Assembly: GCA_025200525.1 (NCBI GenBank)
Contig: CM045758.1
Location: 65,222,598 to 65,286,597, forward strand
DNA length: 64,000 bases
Source: Camellia lanceoleosa
Lineage: Eukaryota; Streptophyta; Magnoliopsida; Ericales; Theaceae
Direction of reading: 5' to 3'
Part shown: positions 34,688-46,983 of the stretch, piece by piece
Layout: the number at the start of each line of letters is the position of its first letter
Position numbering within the stretch: the first letter of the stretch is position 1
Notes under the pieces: model-generated
Database searches by the model: none
What the model saw: the letters and a program-made list of their open reading frames with translations, nothing else
Told to the model about the DNA's origin: nothing
Program-made: the position numbers and the translations under genes

Positions 34688-36132
34688 AGTCGATCTTTAT
34701 CTGGTATATTATATTTATCATCTTCTGTATTGTCATTTAATCTTTTATAATTTATAACCATTCTAGTTTTTCCTCTTTTTATGTATGCATGATTTCTAAC
34801 CATAAATGCGACGCTCCTATGACTGGGTCTAATTACTCCTAAATCTAATAACTCCTTAATCTGTGTCCTAAATTCTTCTATGTCTGCTGACATATGATCT
34901 ATTTGTGCTGATGTAATCCTATAATCTTTATTTTTTATATCTAAACTGGCTAAAACTTTATTTCTTTCCCAATATTTCATGGGTTGTTCACCTAAAATTT
35001 CTATTGTTTCAGCTAATCTTATTATTTCATTTAAATCATTTTCTATTCTTCTGTATACTGGTTTTTTCTTTAATTTTCCTATTATTGCAAAATTAACTTT
35101 AGGTTAATAATTTGTTGAAAATCTTCTAGATTCCAATAGTCTCTTTCTTCAAAATCAAATTCTTCTAAATCCTCTAATTCATAATTTTCTATGTCTGAAT
35201 TTTCTAAAGAAGTATTTGTTATCTCATCAAGTATATATTTTTGGGCTAGTTTAGGAAAAATGTTTCTACTAGGAAATAAAAAACTAGTAGGGACAGAATC
35301 TACTCCTATGGTACCACTACGCTTCGCACACAACTCTGATGAATGGGCAATGGTGCTAAGGGCATATGTTGTGGGTATATGTACAGTTCGTTTGAAGAAA
35401 CTAATGTTGTTTTGGCTGATAAATATGCTACCTTGTAGACTAAGTATGACGTTAAGTCCTAAGATGAAAGGATGATTTTGCCGAGTATTCCCAATCCAAA
35501 CTTGAGGCAAAGAAAACCAATCTACATGTTGAGTTCGAGATCCTATGTGATGAAAACTAATTTGTGCTCCATTGATGCAATGTGTGTATATCTATTTAGT
35601 GCCATCGGCTATGTTGACTAAAGCTGGGGTTATTAAAAGCTGTGCTCCATCCTGGTGGAACTATGTGCTGTTCAATATATGATTTATTGGCTCCTGTATC
35701 TATCATGGCATCTATACTAAGGGCTTTTTCTGAAAATTTAATTACACAAGAAATCTCAACTAAATTTGGTTTGGGTATAACAGTGTAATTAAATGGTAAA
35801 TATGTATTATCTGACTGTGCTTGGGAGCACTGACTAAAGGGTTGAGAATCAACTAGGTTGACTAATTCTAAAGAGTTCATATGTTCTTCAACCAATTTAT
35901 CTTTTAAAGGGTATTTAGTATGAAACTGTTCTAGCTGTTGTTTAAGCTGTTTATTTTCTGCTTCTAAATATTCTATGTCAAAATTAGCTTTAGTTTCTAC
36001 TTCTCGTATTTGTAACTTAAGTTCCCTTACCTGTATTTATAATTATGTAATTGTTAGATGTAATTCTCTGCTTTCTATACTACGATCTTCTAGCATGTCG
36101 TTGTTATTTCCAAATGTTATCTTGTGTGTCAT
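34688..36132 (-). pseudogene. Caulimovirid pol, 5' part: coiled coil, protease and RT fingers
   Basis: It starts near 36132 with a hydrophilic N-terminal stretch that looks coiled-coil-like (LEAENKQLKQQLEQF). The aspartic protease follows, with the active-site motif DTGANKSY near 35690 in an ORF ending at 35596. A spacer rich in Glu and Asp comes next (35510-35082), and then the RT start with LLDLGVIRPSHRS and RMVINYKRLN (34980-34688). Stops near 36044 and 36038 and frameshifts around 35596 and 35080 break it. The RT is then cut by the solo LTR. Confidence 0.8.
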
Positions 36133-36199
36133 GTTTAATTTTTCTAGACAAATTACACAATAGGTTATACTGCATAATAAACACTAAGCTCTCTTATCT

Positions 36200-36530
36200 T
36201 TAGCTGGAAACCAATTACAATAACTGCATCTTGTGGTATCAAATCTTAGTCCTATTTAAAAATTATGCTGACATTCAGTATATGCTTTGCATTCCATCAT
36301 AAAGAATGTGTCATGAGAAGGAGTCATTCCTATTTCTTGGTTGAGTTGTCCTAAAAGATTATCTACATCTGTATCACTTTCTGAATCACTATATGAACTT
36401 ATGGTTTCTATTTGATATTCGTAATCACTGACTATACTGGAGACTTCTGAATCATCACTTTTTATGCTAACTATATCTTCTTCTAAATCCTCTATAATAT
36501 ATAGTCTTTCTATCTGTTTATTAGTATTAG
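36200..36530 (-). pseudogene. Caulimovirid coat protein, C-terminal acidic tail
   Basis: It continues the coat-protein frame from 49264 after the gypsy insertion. The tail is very acidic and Ser-rich (SDYEYQIETISSYSDSESDT), as in caulimovirid CP termini. A stop lies at 36256, and a Cys/His-containing continuation (RCSYCNWFPAKDK) follows. Confidence 0.65.
36526..36530. repeat. 5-bp target duplication ATTAG (left) of the gypsy element
   Basis: An identical ATTAG lies at 49264-49268 on the other side of the element. Confidence 0.9.
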
Positions 36531-37015
36531 TGTCACGACCCAACCCTAGGGGCTTAGAGTTGGAATCGTGATTTAGTAACTTTTTTATTCGAAGCAAATT
36601 AAGTTGCGCAAGCAAAAATAAAAATAATTAAACAAAAGTTTTACTACATTTTATTAAAAAAAAAAGAAATACATTTCTAGAACTTTCATTATTTTCTTAT
36701 TCAGTGACCAGCTCCGAATAGAAACAAAAGGAAACGAAAATATATAAATAAAAAAAAAAAGAAAGATAAAATAGTGGTTCAACAACAGTCCAAGAGCAGG
36801 TTCCATTTTGTAGGGTTATAGATTTCCCTTACATCTCGTCACCTGAAAGGGTAACAGCTATAAGCACACAGCAGAGTGAGAAATATTATGCCAAGAGTGT
36901 AGGGAATAAAATAACCATGGACAATGAGTAGGCTAAAATATTTGCATAATTTAATTTAAAATGGCAATTTATTTAAAGTGGCAGAATACAGAAATCATGT
37001 AAACAAGGTTGTTAA

Positions 37016-37180
37016 AATCGCGATCCGGATCGTAGGATCGTACGATCCTACGATCCATTTTTGAAGAATCGATCTGGATCGCACGATGAATCGTATTTTG
37101 CTCAGGATCGAAACAGGATCGTTAGGATCGGTAATGGGATCGTAGGATCGTATAGGATCGCGATCCAAATACGATCCTAC
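37016..37180. repeat. Subterminal GGATCG(TA) repeats of the hAT element, left end
   Basis: About ten copies of the 6-8 bp core GGATCG(T/C) in both orientations within 165 bp, mirrored at 41109-41185. Such clusters are the usual transposase-binding sites of hAT elements. Confidence 0.7.
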
Positions 37181-38082
37181 TTTTGGCCTTTTTCTGATAT
37201 TTTTATTACAGGTTTGATGCACTTTCTTTCTTTTCTGAAGACCCACGACATCAGATTAGGGCAAAATATTGGGGGAATGCTTCGTCTTCTCTTCATCCAG
37301 CCTCCATCCAGATTCCAGCTCCAGGTATGCTTCGTCTTCTTTTCTTCTCCTTCTTCTTCTTCTTCTTCTCCTTCTTCTCTGTTCGACTCTTTCTTCTCTC
37401 CTTCTCTGTGGTTCGAATCCTTCCCTTCTCCTCTGTTCGACTCCTTCTTCTCCTTTGTTCGTCTTCTTCGACTCCTTTTCTTCTTCTCCTCCATCTTTTT
37501 TTTCCTCTGCTACTGCTTTTTTTTTTCCCCTCTTCTTCCATTTTTCTATCTTTCATTTCCTTTCCCTTTTATTTTTCCCCCTTTCCACTTCTTCTTCCAT
37601 TTTTCCCCTTCTTCCATTTTTCCATTTTCCTGTCAACCTAATTAAATTAATTTTGAACTTATAATTTATTTTTGCAGATACCACCTTGCGCAGATACAGT
37701 GTACCACCGAGGAAAAGTGCAGCTTCATTTCATACAGGTTTGTTCTCAATTAATTTGCTTATTATGATTATGTAGTCTTTCATTTGTAATTTGTAAATTA
37801 ACTTCTAAATTCTAATTTATCCTTATCTATAATTTCAATGATTTTTTTGTCATGGTATTACCATTTTCTGTTTGAAGAAAACAGTTTTTGCATTTCTATA
37901 TTTTTTATGAACCTATTGGCTTATTTGTATTGTGAGACAATATTGTGTTCTTTCCTATATTATTTTTTACTGTAACTTGACTTTTTTCTCTCTGATATTT
38001 CACAACTATCAAATTGTAAATTGTAGTCAATTGATTCAGTGATATTCAATATATGATTGTAGGTTTGTGAATTGAGTTAACA

Positions 38083-40748
38083 ATGTCTACCTCTAGTTCT
38101 GGAAGAGAGAGGAAGAGGAAAAATGTTGCGGGTAACCGAACGGATCCTGGTTGGGAAGATGGAATTGAAATAGATGCTGCAACCAAAAAGGTACAATGCA
38201 AGTATTGTAATGTGACTCGATCGGGAGGTATATATAGATTAAAACATCATTTAGCTTGTACTCATCAAAATGTTGAGCCATGTCCTCAAGTCCCAGAAGA
38301 TGTTAGAGGAAAGTTCATGAGTCTTTTAAGAACTCAAACAGTAGAGTCTCAAAATAAAAAGAGAAAGATGTTTGATGTTGGTGATGATTCTAAAGAGGAG
38401 GTGGAACTATTATCATGTCATCATCAAAACAAACAAAAACGGGTGGGTGTCATGGATAAATTTGTGATGAAGAAATCTAGACGTCAAAATCAAAAAACTC
38501 TCAATCAAATGTTTAAGAAAGAAGAGAGAGATGATGTTTGTCAAACCATAGCTCGTTTTTTTTACACTAGTGCAATTTCTTTTAATTGTGTCAACAACCC
38601 TATATTTCCACTCATGGTTAGGAAGATTGGGGATTATGGAAAAGGACTTGTGCCACCATCTTCCCATGAAATTAGGGTGACATTTTTAAAAAAAGAAGTG
38701 CATGAGACACTACAATTGGTTGATGAGTTTAAGGAATAATGGAAGAAGACCGGATGTACAATTATGTCGGATGGATGGTCAGATAGAAAGAGAAGATCCA
38801 TATGTAATTTTCTTGTGAATAGCCCTAATGGAACTATTTTCTTGTCATCACTAGATACATCCGACATTTCAAAAACGGGTGAAAAGGTTTTTGAGATGTT
38901 AGATGAGGTTGTTAAGAAGGTTGGAGAAGAAAATGTTGTGCAAGTTGTAACTGACAATGCTTCTAATTATAAATTGGCAGGACAAATGTTAATGGATAAG
39001 AGAAAGGGCTTATTTTGGACTCCTTGTGCCGCCCATTGCATAGATTTGATGTTAGAAGATTTTGAGAAGGAAACACAAGTTCATCGTGTTACAATTGGTA
39101 AAGGAAAAAAGATTGTGGCATACATTTATTCAAGAACCAGTCTTATTCATTGGATGAAGGAGTTTACCAAAGACATTGAACTTATAAGGCCTGCGGTAAC
39201 TCGGTTTGCTACCTCTTACTTGACATTGAGACGTCTTCATGAGCAAAAAGGTGCATTGTTCTCTCTATTTACATCAAACAAGTGGAGGAATAGTAGATTT
39301 GCGAAGTCTGAAAAGAGGAAAAAAATTGAAAATATTGTTTTGGACAATCGATATTTTTGGAAGGGTGTTTCTACTTGCTTGAAGGTCAAGATACCTCTCA
39401 TTAAGGTACTTAGGTTGGTGGATTTGGATGAGCATCCGGCAATGGGATTCATTTATGAAGCAATGGATCGTGCGAAAGAGGAAATTCAAAAGAATTTCAA
39501 TAATGTCCTAAGATGGTAAACTTTTTATTTAGTGTTGTTGGCTATTTATTTACTCTTTAATACTATTTCCCTAAACTTTTTATTTATTCATTAATAATAT
39601 TTATTAAATTGTGTCAACTATGATCCTATATGGGCCATCATTGATAGAAGATGGGAAACCCAACTCCATCACCCATTGCATGCTGCAGCATACTTCTTGA
39701 ACCCTCAGCTTCATTATAGTCCCAATTTTCAAGCTGATGCAGAGATTAAAATTGGGTTGTACAAATGTCTTGAAAAAATGGTCCCTGACACTAATGAGAG
39801 GGTGAAGATAGATTTGCAAATTGATGCATTCAAGAATGCAAGAGGACTCTTTGGTATACAAAATGCAATCTTGACTAGAAAAAAGAAATCTCCAGGTTAT
39901 TTATTTTTACCCTAAGTTGATTTGTAAGTTGTATCAATCTTATGTTATGATTATTTGTTTTGAAGAACTTTAAATTTTGAACTACTTAATTAAAATTTCG
40001 ATGTAGAGGATTGGTGGGACTCTTTTGGTGATGAATGTCCTGAGTTGAAGAGGTTTGCAATCAGGGTATTAAGTCTAACATGCAATTCATCGGGGTGTGA
40101 GCGCAATTTGAGTGCTTTTGAGATGGTACACTCAAAGCGAAGGAATCGTTTACACCAAAAGAGAATGAATGACTTGGTCTTTGTCATGTACAATTTGAAA
40201 CTGAGACAAAGGCACAAGAATAGACAATCAATCATGAATCCATTATGTTTGGATGATGTTCCATCAGACGATGAGTGGATAACAGAGAGAGAGAATCCGA
40301 CTCTTCCAAGAGAAGGAAATTGGTTGCATGTGCTTGATAGGAATGCTCGACATGGATGTCATTTAGAAGATGAGGAGGCAGATGCTCTTGCAAGGGATTT
40401 GGAACAAGCATGTAAGTCTAGGTACATGATACATCTTTTAGTTTTAATTAGAAGTTGCAATTTGGATTTAATTTGGATTTTTTTTTTTAATCCAACTTAG
40501 GCCGTGACCATATTGGAGAAAATGTCGATGAAATTCATGAAGTAAGTGATGATGATGATATGGATGACAACATGAATGCTCCAAGGGATTTTGATCATGA
40601 CTTTGATGATGCTACTATTGGTGATTATGACATTGACGAGTTGGGTGACACTGTGGGTGATGATGAAGATGAGGGAGACAATGAGATCGACAATGTTGTT
40701 GATTGTGGCAATGATGATTTCGGCGATGAAAATGATGACTTATTTTAG
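38083..40748 (+). pseudogene. hAT transposase (BED finger, DUF659-type core, hAT dimerisation domain)
   Basis: The first exon (38083 to about 39517) starts MSTSSSGRERKRK. It carries a BED zinc finger (CKYCNVT...RLKHHLACTH, residues about 45-66) and the catalytic core with SDGW (near 38766) and VTDNASNYKLAG (near 38946). A further exon holds DPIWAIIDRRWETQLHHPLH (from about 39618), and another the hAT dimerisation domain with NSSGCERNLSAFEMVHSKRR (near 40090). The last exon (from 40501) is a very acidic tail ending at 40748. Introns near 39516, 39893 and 40411 are inferred from GT/AG sites and frame changes; the acceptor before 39618 is not clear. A TAA at 38737 breaks an otherwise continuous frame just before the WKKTGC segment, so this copy is probably not autonomous. 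Confidence 0.85.
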
Positions 40749-40956
40749 TTTGTTTTGTTAAGGATAACAATGTTGTGCAAGTGTTAACTTGAAGACTTGA
40801 AGTTGAATTGCTATTTTCTTTTAGTATGTTCTTTTGTTAAGATTTGAGGAAAATGTTTGAATGACAACTTGAATTGCCACCTTCTTTTATTATGTTTTCA
40901 TTGTTTAAAAAAATGTGCAAAATGTATATTTGAATTGATTATTGTTGGTGCACAAG

Positions 40957-41026
40957 TGAGAATGCGAGGATTTGAACCTCGATCTGCTCATAAGTATGAG
41001 AGCTCTACCATTTGAGCTACATTCTC
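40957..41026 (-). tRNA. Degenerate tRNA-like sequence inside the hAT transposon
   Basis: On the minus strand there is a perfect 7-bp acceptor stem (GAGAATG/CATTCTC), a D arm (GCTCAAATGGTAGAGC), and a T arm (CGAGGTTCAAATCCTCG) with the usual B-box GGTTCAAATCC. The anticodon arm is only 14 nt (CTCATACTTATGAG) instead of 17, so no normal anticodon can be assigned. D arm and acceptor resemble plant tRNA-Ala. It is best called a tRNA pseudogene or tRNA-derived element; internal A and B boxes could still bind TFIIIC. Confidence 0.6.
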
Positions 41027-41108
41027 AAGTTTTTTTGGGTCATTTTATGTGTATTTTGATAGTATTAGTTAGACATATAAGAATTATTGCATTTTTTCAT
41101 TGTTTTAG

Positions 41109-41185
41109 TAGGATCTTACGATCCCCGATCCGATCCTACGATCCGATCCTCCAGACCCCCAAAACGATCCTATGTAGGATCCCGA
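41109..41185. repeat. Subterminal CGATCC repeats of the hAT element, right end
   Basis: TACGATCC, CCGATCC and related units in inverted orientation relative to the left end, about 15 bp inside the right TIR. Confidence 0.7.
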
Positions 41186-42234
41186 TCTTAACAACCTTGC
41201 ATGTAAAGTAATAATCATAACCACGGTATAAAACAAAATAGAACAGAGGTCACAAAGTGACGGTCAAAACAGAGGTCAATGGATCCATGACAAACAGAGG
41301 ACCACAAAGTGATCAAATAGAGGCCAGAGATTATTTAAGTCCCCCAAGGCGTAGGACTCCCGTGGTGATATTTACAAAACATAATTGTTTATAAGGTTAT
41401 AGTCAAATATATTCTAAAATTTAAACAAACATATCCATGGGTTTCCTTTTAAGTAAATAGAGTTTAGAAAGTAACCCATGTAACTAAAATATTTATAAAA
41501 CATAACTTTTATTTATATAACTTAAAATATAGCTTGTATAAAATAAGTTATGGTAACTCAAAACATTCGTAAAACATATAATGGTAGATCAAGGTATAAC
41601 ATAACTCACCTTAATTATAACCCTTAACCTTACTTTACTATCAGAACTTCCCTATTATCAACTCCTCACTCTCACTTATGTTCCTCTCTTTCTCTCGGCT
41701 TCCACCTCTCTTGTTCTTTCGTTTTTTTTTTCTCTCTCTTCAATAGTTCATCACCTTGACCCTATTTATACTGTGAGCCAAGCCTCATAGGAGTGCCACG
41801 TACCCCTCCTTCTCAAGAGGCTATAATGAGGCTAGAGAGTGAAGTTCTTAATTGTAGATTTGAGATAAGATTGAATCAGTTAGGGATAAATATAAATCTT
41901 TAGACTTGGGCCTTAACACACTTGGGCCTTATTCTCTTTTTCTTTTCTTTTTTTTCTTTTGGTCAAGTCATAAAGCTTGTCAGCAACCAAATTGACTTAT
42001 AGATTTTATTTTTATTTTTATTTTCTTTTATTTATTTACTATCTTTTATTACAATTCCACAAGTGTGTTAATTTGCTCCCAAATAATTAATTCCCAAATA
42101 ATTCTATATTTGATAACCCAATGCCAAATTAGATTTATATATTTAATTATTTAATAGCCTATCATCACATGCCACTATAATTATATATAATTCTAAATAT
42201 TTATATGGACTTAATTAAATGTTCGGGTGTCACA

Positions 42235-42247
42235 TTTCTCCCCTTCT
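42235..42247 (-). other. Polypurine tract of the gypsy element
   Basis: AGAAGGGGAGAAA on the minus strand abuts the 3' LTR (TGTGACACCC). It primes plus-strand synthesis in this family. Confidence 0.8.
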
Positions 42248-42279
42248 AGTTAGAAGTTTGTCCTCAAACTTGACGTACC

Positions 42280-45200
42280 TTAACTTTTGAAGAGGTGTGG
42301 GTATTTAGCTCGCATTTGTTCTTCGGTTTCCCACGTAGCTTCTTTGATGCGATGATTTCGCCATAAGACCTTTACCAGCGGTATGGTCTTGTTTCGGAGA
42401 ACTTGATTACGATGATTGAGAATCTGCACTGGTTGTTCTTCGTAAGAGAGATCCTCTCGAACTTCCAAGTTCTCATAGTCGATGACATGTTCTGGATCTC
42501 AGAGATATCGTCGGAGCATTGAAACGTGAAACACGTTGTGGATATTAGATAGCTCAGGAGGTAGTGCAAGGCGATAGGCTATAAGACCAATTCTTTCCAG
42601 TATCTCGAATGGCCCGATGTAACGTGGGTTTAGCTTCCCGCGCTTTCCTAATCAAATCACTCCTCTTGTTGGTGAGATTTTGAGAAACACTTGATCTTCT
42701 ACTTGAAATTCCAAGTCTCGTCTCCAAGTATCTGCATAACTTTTCTGGCAACTCTAAGCAGTGCGAATTCGCTGTTGGATGAGTTGGATTTTCTCACTTG
42801 TGATTTGCACGATTTCGGGGCCTAACAATTTCCTGTCCTCGACTTCCGTCCAGCACAGGGGTGATTGACATCTCCTTCCATACAGAGCTTCGTACGGCGC
42901 CATTCCAATGCTTGCCTGATAACTGTTGTTATAGGCAAATTCCACTAAAGGTAGGTGCTCATCCCAGTTACCTTTAAGGTCCAATACGCATACACGTAAC
43001 ATGTCTTCCAACGTTTGGATTGTTCTTTCGGATTGCCCATCGGTCTATGGATGATAGGCTGTGCTGAACTTTAGTATAGTTCCCAAAGCTTCTTGCAATT
43101 TATTTCAGAAGTGAGACATGAAATGAGGATCTCGGTCAGACACGATTGATACTGGGATACCATGCAACCGAATGATCTCCTTGATATATAAAGTGGCAAA
43201 CTTATTCAGAGGGTACATGATTTTGATTGGTAGAAAGTGTGCTGACTTTGTTAATCGGTCTACTATAACCCATATTGCATCATTCTTTGAAAAAGACTGT
43301 GGTAGCCCGACCACGAAGTCCATAGTAATGTGTTTCCATTTCCATTCAGGAATAGGGAGTGGTTGTAGTAGCCCTGCAGGTCTCTGATGTTCTGCTTTAA
43401 CATGCTGACAATGCAGACATTTGGAAACATGGTTTACTATATCTCCTTTTATTCCGGTCCACCAGTAATGTTCCTTCAGATCATGATACATCTTTGTATT
43501 GCCAGGGTGGACTGCAAATCTCGAGTTATGAGCTTCTTCCAGTATCTTCTTCTTGAGTTCCGGGATATCGGGTATACAAATTCAATTTCGAAATTTTAGT
43601 ATCCCATTGCTAATAATGAAATCAGGATCAGGCGTGCTTCCTTGTTCCTCGTACCTTTTCTTCAAGAGTTTATCTTCCCATTGGCGCGCTTTAATTTCTT
43701 CAATCAATGTAGGCTTCATGGTTACATTGGCGAGCAACCCATTGACCTTGCGAGAAATGAGAGTGCATGCCAAGCTTCTCGTTGGCTTTCGGCTCAATGT
43801 GTCTGCTACCACGTTAGCTTTGCCCGGATGGTGATGGATTTCTATATCGTAGTCTTTCATAAATTCCAACCACCGCCGTTGCCTCATATTCAGTTCCTTC
43901 TGTGTGAATAGATATTTTAGACTCTTGTGGTCAGTATAAATTTTGCAGGTTATACCGTAGAGATAATGACGCCAGATTTTGAGAGCAAAGATCACCGTAG
44001 CCAATTCCAAATCGTGAGTCGGGTAGTTCTTCTCGTGAGTCTTCAATTGTCGTGACGCATAAGTAATGACTTTTCCGTCTTGCATGAGAACGCAACCCAA
44101 CCCATTGTATGAGGCATCACTATAAATTACAAACGCATCTTCTCCGATAGGGAGTGCTAGTTTAGGGGCTGACACAAGTAGACCTTTTAATTCTTGAAAG
44201 CAACACTCCTGTTTATCAGTCCATTCAAAGGTTGTGTTCTTCTGAGTTAGCTGGGTCAAGGGCGATGCTATCTTTGAGAAATCTTGCACGAAGCGTCGAT
44301 AATAGCCAGCTAGACCCAAGAAACTTCGGATTTCTGACACATTAGTAGGTCGTGGCCAGTCTACGATTGCTGCAACTTTTTGGGGGTCAACCGAGATGTC
44401 ATCCTTGTTAATGACGTGACCGAGAAAGTGTACACTAGTGATCCAGAATTCGCATTTCTTCAACTTCGCATAGAGTTTATGATTACGTAGTGTTTGTAGA
44501 ACCATTCGCAAGTGCCGCTCATGAGCTTCTGGTGACTTGGAGTATATGAGGATGTCGTCAATGAAGACGATGACGAACTCATCAAGGTAGGGTTTGAACA
44601 CTCTGTTCATGAGGTCCATGAAGGCTACTGGGGCATTTGTGACGCCAAAAGGCATGACGAGAAATTCGTAGTGCTCGTAACAGGTTCTAAAGGCAGTCTT
44701 TTCAATGCTTTCCGTTTTAACTTTTAGTTGATGGTAGCCAGAATGTAAGTCAATTTTGGAAAATACTTGTGTGCCTTGAAGTTGATCAAACAAGTCATCA
44801 ATTCGCGGCAGAGGATATCGATTCTTGATGGTAAGCTTGTTCAGTCCCGGTAATTGATGCATAATCTCATCGTGCCATCCTTTTTCTTCACGAACAATAC
44901 TGGAGCTCCCCAAGGTGAGGTACTAGGTCGGATAAAACCTTTGTCCAAGAGTTCCTGGAGTTGAGTCTTCAGCTCTTTCAATTCTGTCATCGACATACGA
45001 TAAGGAGTTTTTGATATAGGCTGCGTGCCAGACTGGGTTTCAATGGTGAATTTGTTTTCCTGATCAACTGGAATACCGGATAGATCTTCAAGAAAGACAC
45101 CCGGAAATTCTCGAACTACAGGAATTGCATCAACGGTAGGGGCCTCTTTTTGTGTATCAATCACATAATAAATATAACTACCACAACCCTTTCTTAGAAG

Positions 45201-46653
45201 TCGTTGGGCCGCCATGGAGGATATGATACAGGAAGGGTTAGAAACTTCAACCCCATCAAAGACAATTTCGGGTTAGTTTGGTAACTTGAGGGAGACCTTT
45301 TTGGCTTTACAATTGATAGAGGCATGGTTGGCAGCTAGCCAATCCATACCTAAGATTACATCAAAGTTTTCAATGCGGAGGGGAATCAAGTCTACATATA
45401 AGGTTTTGCCTTTTAGGAATACAATACAAGATCTCAGACATCGCCAAGATTACAGTGCAGACTTACCAGAAGGAAAAGACACAGACAATGTATATCCTAA
45501 TGGTTCGGGTGTTGATGTCAATTTGGCAGCAAAGTGTGGTGCAACAAAAGAATGAGTTGACCCAGAGTCAATAAGGACATGAGCTAAAAGACCACAGATA
45601 GAAAGTGTACCTGACACAACATTTTCGGTAACTTCCGGTTTTCCAGGTACCAAGGCGAAAGCCCGACCTTGGCGGTTTTGGTCCTTCTTTTCTCCTCCGG
45701 GTCCCGCAATTCTCCTGACTGGGCCAGAGGGGCTGGCTGTAGGATTAACCATCCTTGGACAATCCCTTAGCAAGTGGCCAAACTGTCCACATCTAAAACA
45801 TGCTCCCGTGTCTCGGTGGCATTGTCCCCAATGAGCCCTCCCACAAGTGGGGCAAGTTGGAATAGTGCCACCTCGGGGGTTGGTAGGACCGTGGTGACCT
45901 GAGCTGGTTGTGCCCATGTTCACCTTTTTATGAGGTGCAACACCGGGTCTTCTGTTATCCCTTTCCCAGAATCGCTTCTTGTAGTTTGGTTCTCTAGAAC
46001 GTGAGGCCTTAATTCCTTTTTCTGCTATGTACGCCCAGTCTACCATTTCTGCATAGGTTGGCAATTTCAAGACTTCAAGTCTGTCTTTGATTCCAGTATC
46101 CAATCCTGCTTCAAAGTTTCTTCCTTTTCGAGTTTCAGTGGGGATGACGTATGTTGCAAACTGAGCGAGTTGTGTGAACTTGCTCTCATATTCGGCCACC
46201 GTCATGGTTCCTTGCTTAAGATGTATGAATTTGGATGCCTTCTGTTCCCGCAATGAATCTGGAAAGTATTTTTCATAGAATACTTCCAAGAATCTTGCCC
46301 AAGTTGTAATTTCTTCTTTGGCCAGAGTGAGAAGCCACCATTCCTGTGCATTATCTTTGAAAGTGAAGGTGACGAAAGTTACCTTTTGCCTCTCGGTGCA
46401 AGGTAGGGCACGAAAAATCTTTTCCATGTCTTTAACCCAAGCGTCTGCTACCATTGGGTCTGGGCCGCCGGTAAATGTGGTGGGTTTCAGATCCTGGAAC
46501 TGTTTTATGGTAATCGGCCCTTCTTGCTGTCCCGGCGTCCCATTGTTGATTTTAGCTTACAAGGCTTGTATAAAACTAGCAACCACTCTTTCCATTACTC
46601 TTTCCATCGATTCCATACCACTAACTGATGACTCACTTCCATTACCATTAGCC
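42280..46653 (-). pseudogene. Ty3/gypsy gag-pol (broken)
   Basis: On the minus strand, gag starts near 46653 (MANGNGSESS). It has the capsid core (EYESKFTQLAQFA) and one zinc knuckle CFRCGQFGHLLRDC near 45790. The protease follows (LIDSGSTHSF, near 45560), then RT with [12 protein letters not shown] and the active site FIDDIL (near 44550), RNase H (IYSDAS near 44120, TDHKSLKYL near 43920), integrase with an HHCC finger (CLHCQH near 43410) and an SDRDPHF segment, and a C-terminal chromodomain-like VKVLWRNHRIKEATWE (near 42330). Defects include TAA near 46558, stops or frameshifts near 45450 and 44880, and stops near 43580, 43103, 42753 and 42500. Most stops replace Gln, Trp or Arg codons. Confidence 0.9.
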
Positions 46654-46983
46654 ATTCTACAAGTAATAAACGAGGCATTATATTCTCAACGCAATATATA
46701 TATATATATACGTAGCATAAGTTATATTTATATGAACTGCCAACATTACACATTTTTATTTATTATTATTATTATTATTTTACAATTCATATTACATTAG
46801 TTAGAATATGTTAGTGTCCCATCCCTATGATAAACAAAAACAAAAGTCAACAAAAAGGGATTAGAACACATCAGGATCAACATACAAAAGATTTTCTACT
46901 AGCCAGATCTAGAGTGGTGGGTCAGATGGGCCGAAAAACCAGGGGAAATAGTGCTACAAAAAAAGCTCAAACTCCCACCCCAA

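Larger units (their letters stand above)
37004..41199 (+). mobile_element. hAT transposon, 4196 bp, full length
   Basis: The termini CAAGGTTGTTAAAATCG and CGATCTTAACAACCTTG are inverted repeats, flanked by a perfect 8-bp duplication CATGTAAA (36996-37003 and 41200-41207). The empty site is visible in the other LTR at about 48216. Subterminal regions carry many GGATCGTA/TACGATCC repeats. It encodes a BED-type hAT transposase with several exons and a single clear in-frame stop. A degenerate tRNA-like sequence lies near its right end. Confidence 0.95.
36531..42234 (-). repeat. 3' LTR of the gypsy element, split by a hAT insertion
   Basis: It aligns with the 5' LTR (47749-49263) from TGTCACGACCCAACC to GGGTGTCACA with few differences. 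The extra 4.2 kb is the hAT transposon plus its 8-bp duplication. Confidence 0.9.

Noticed and set aside
37061..37664. Long Phe/Ser-rich frames near the hAT left end
   Set aside because: Translations of a CTT-rich leader or intron and the GGATCG subterminal repeats; not the transposase.
45286..45555. + strand frames opposite the gypsy and viral pol genes
   Set aside because: Antisense shadows of the real minus-strand coding sequence.
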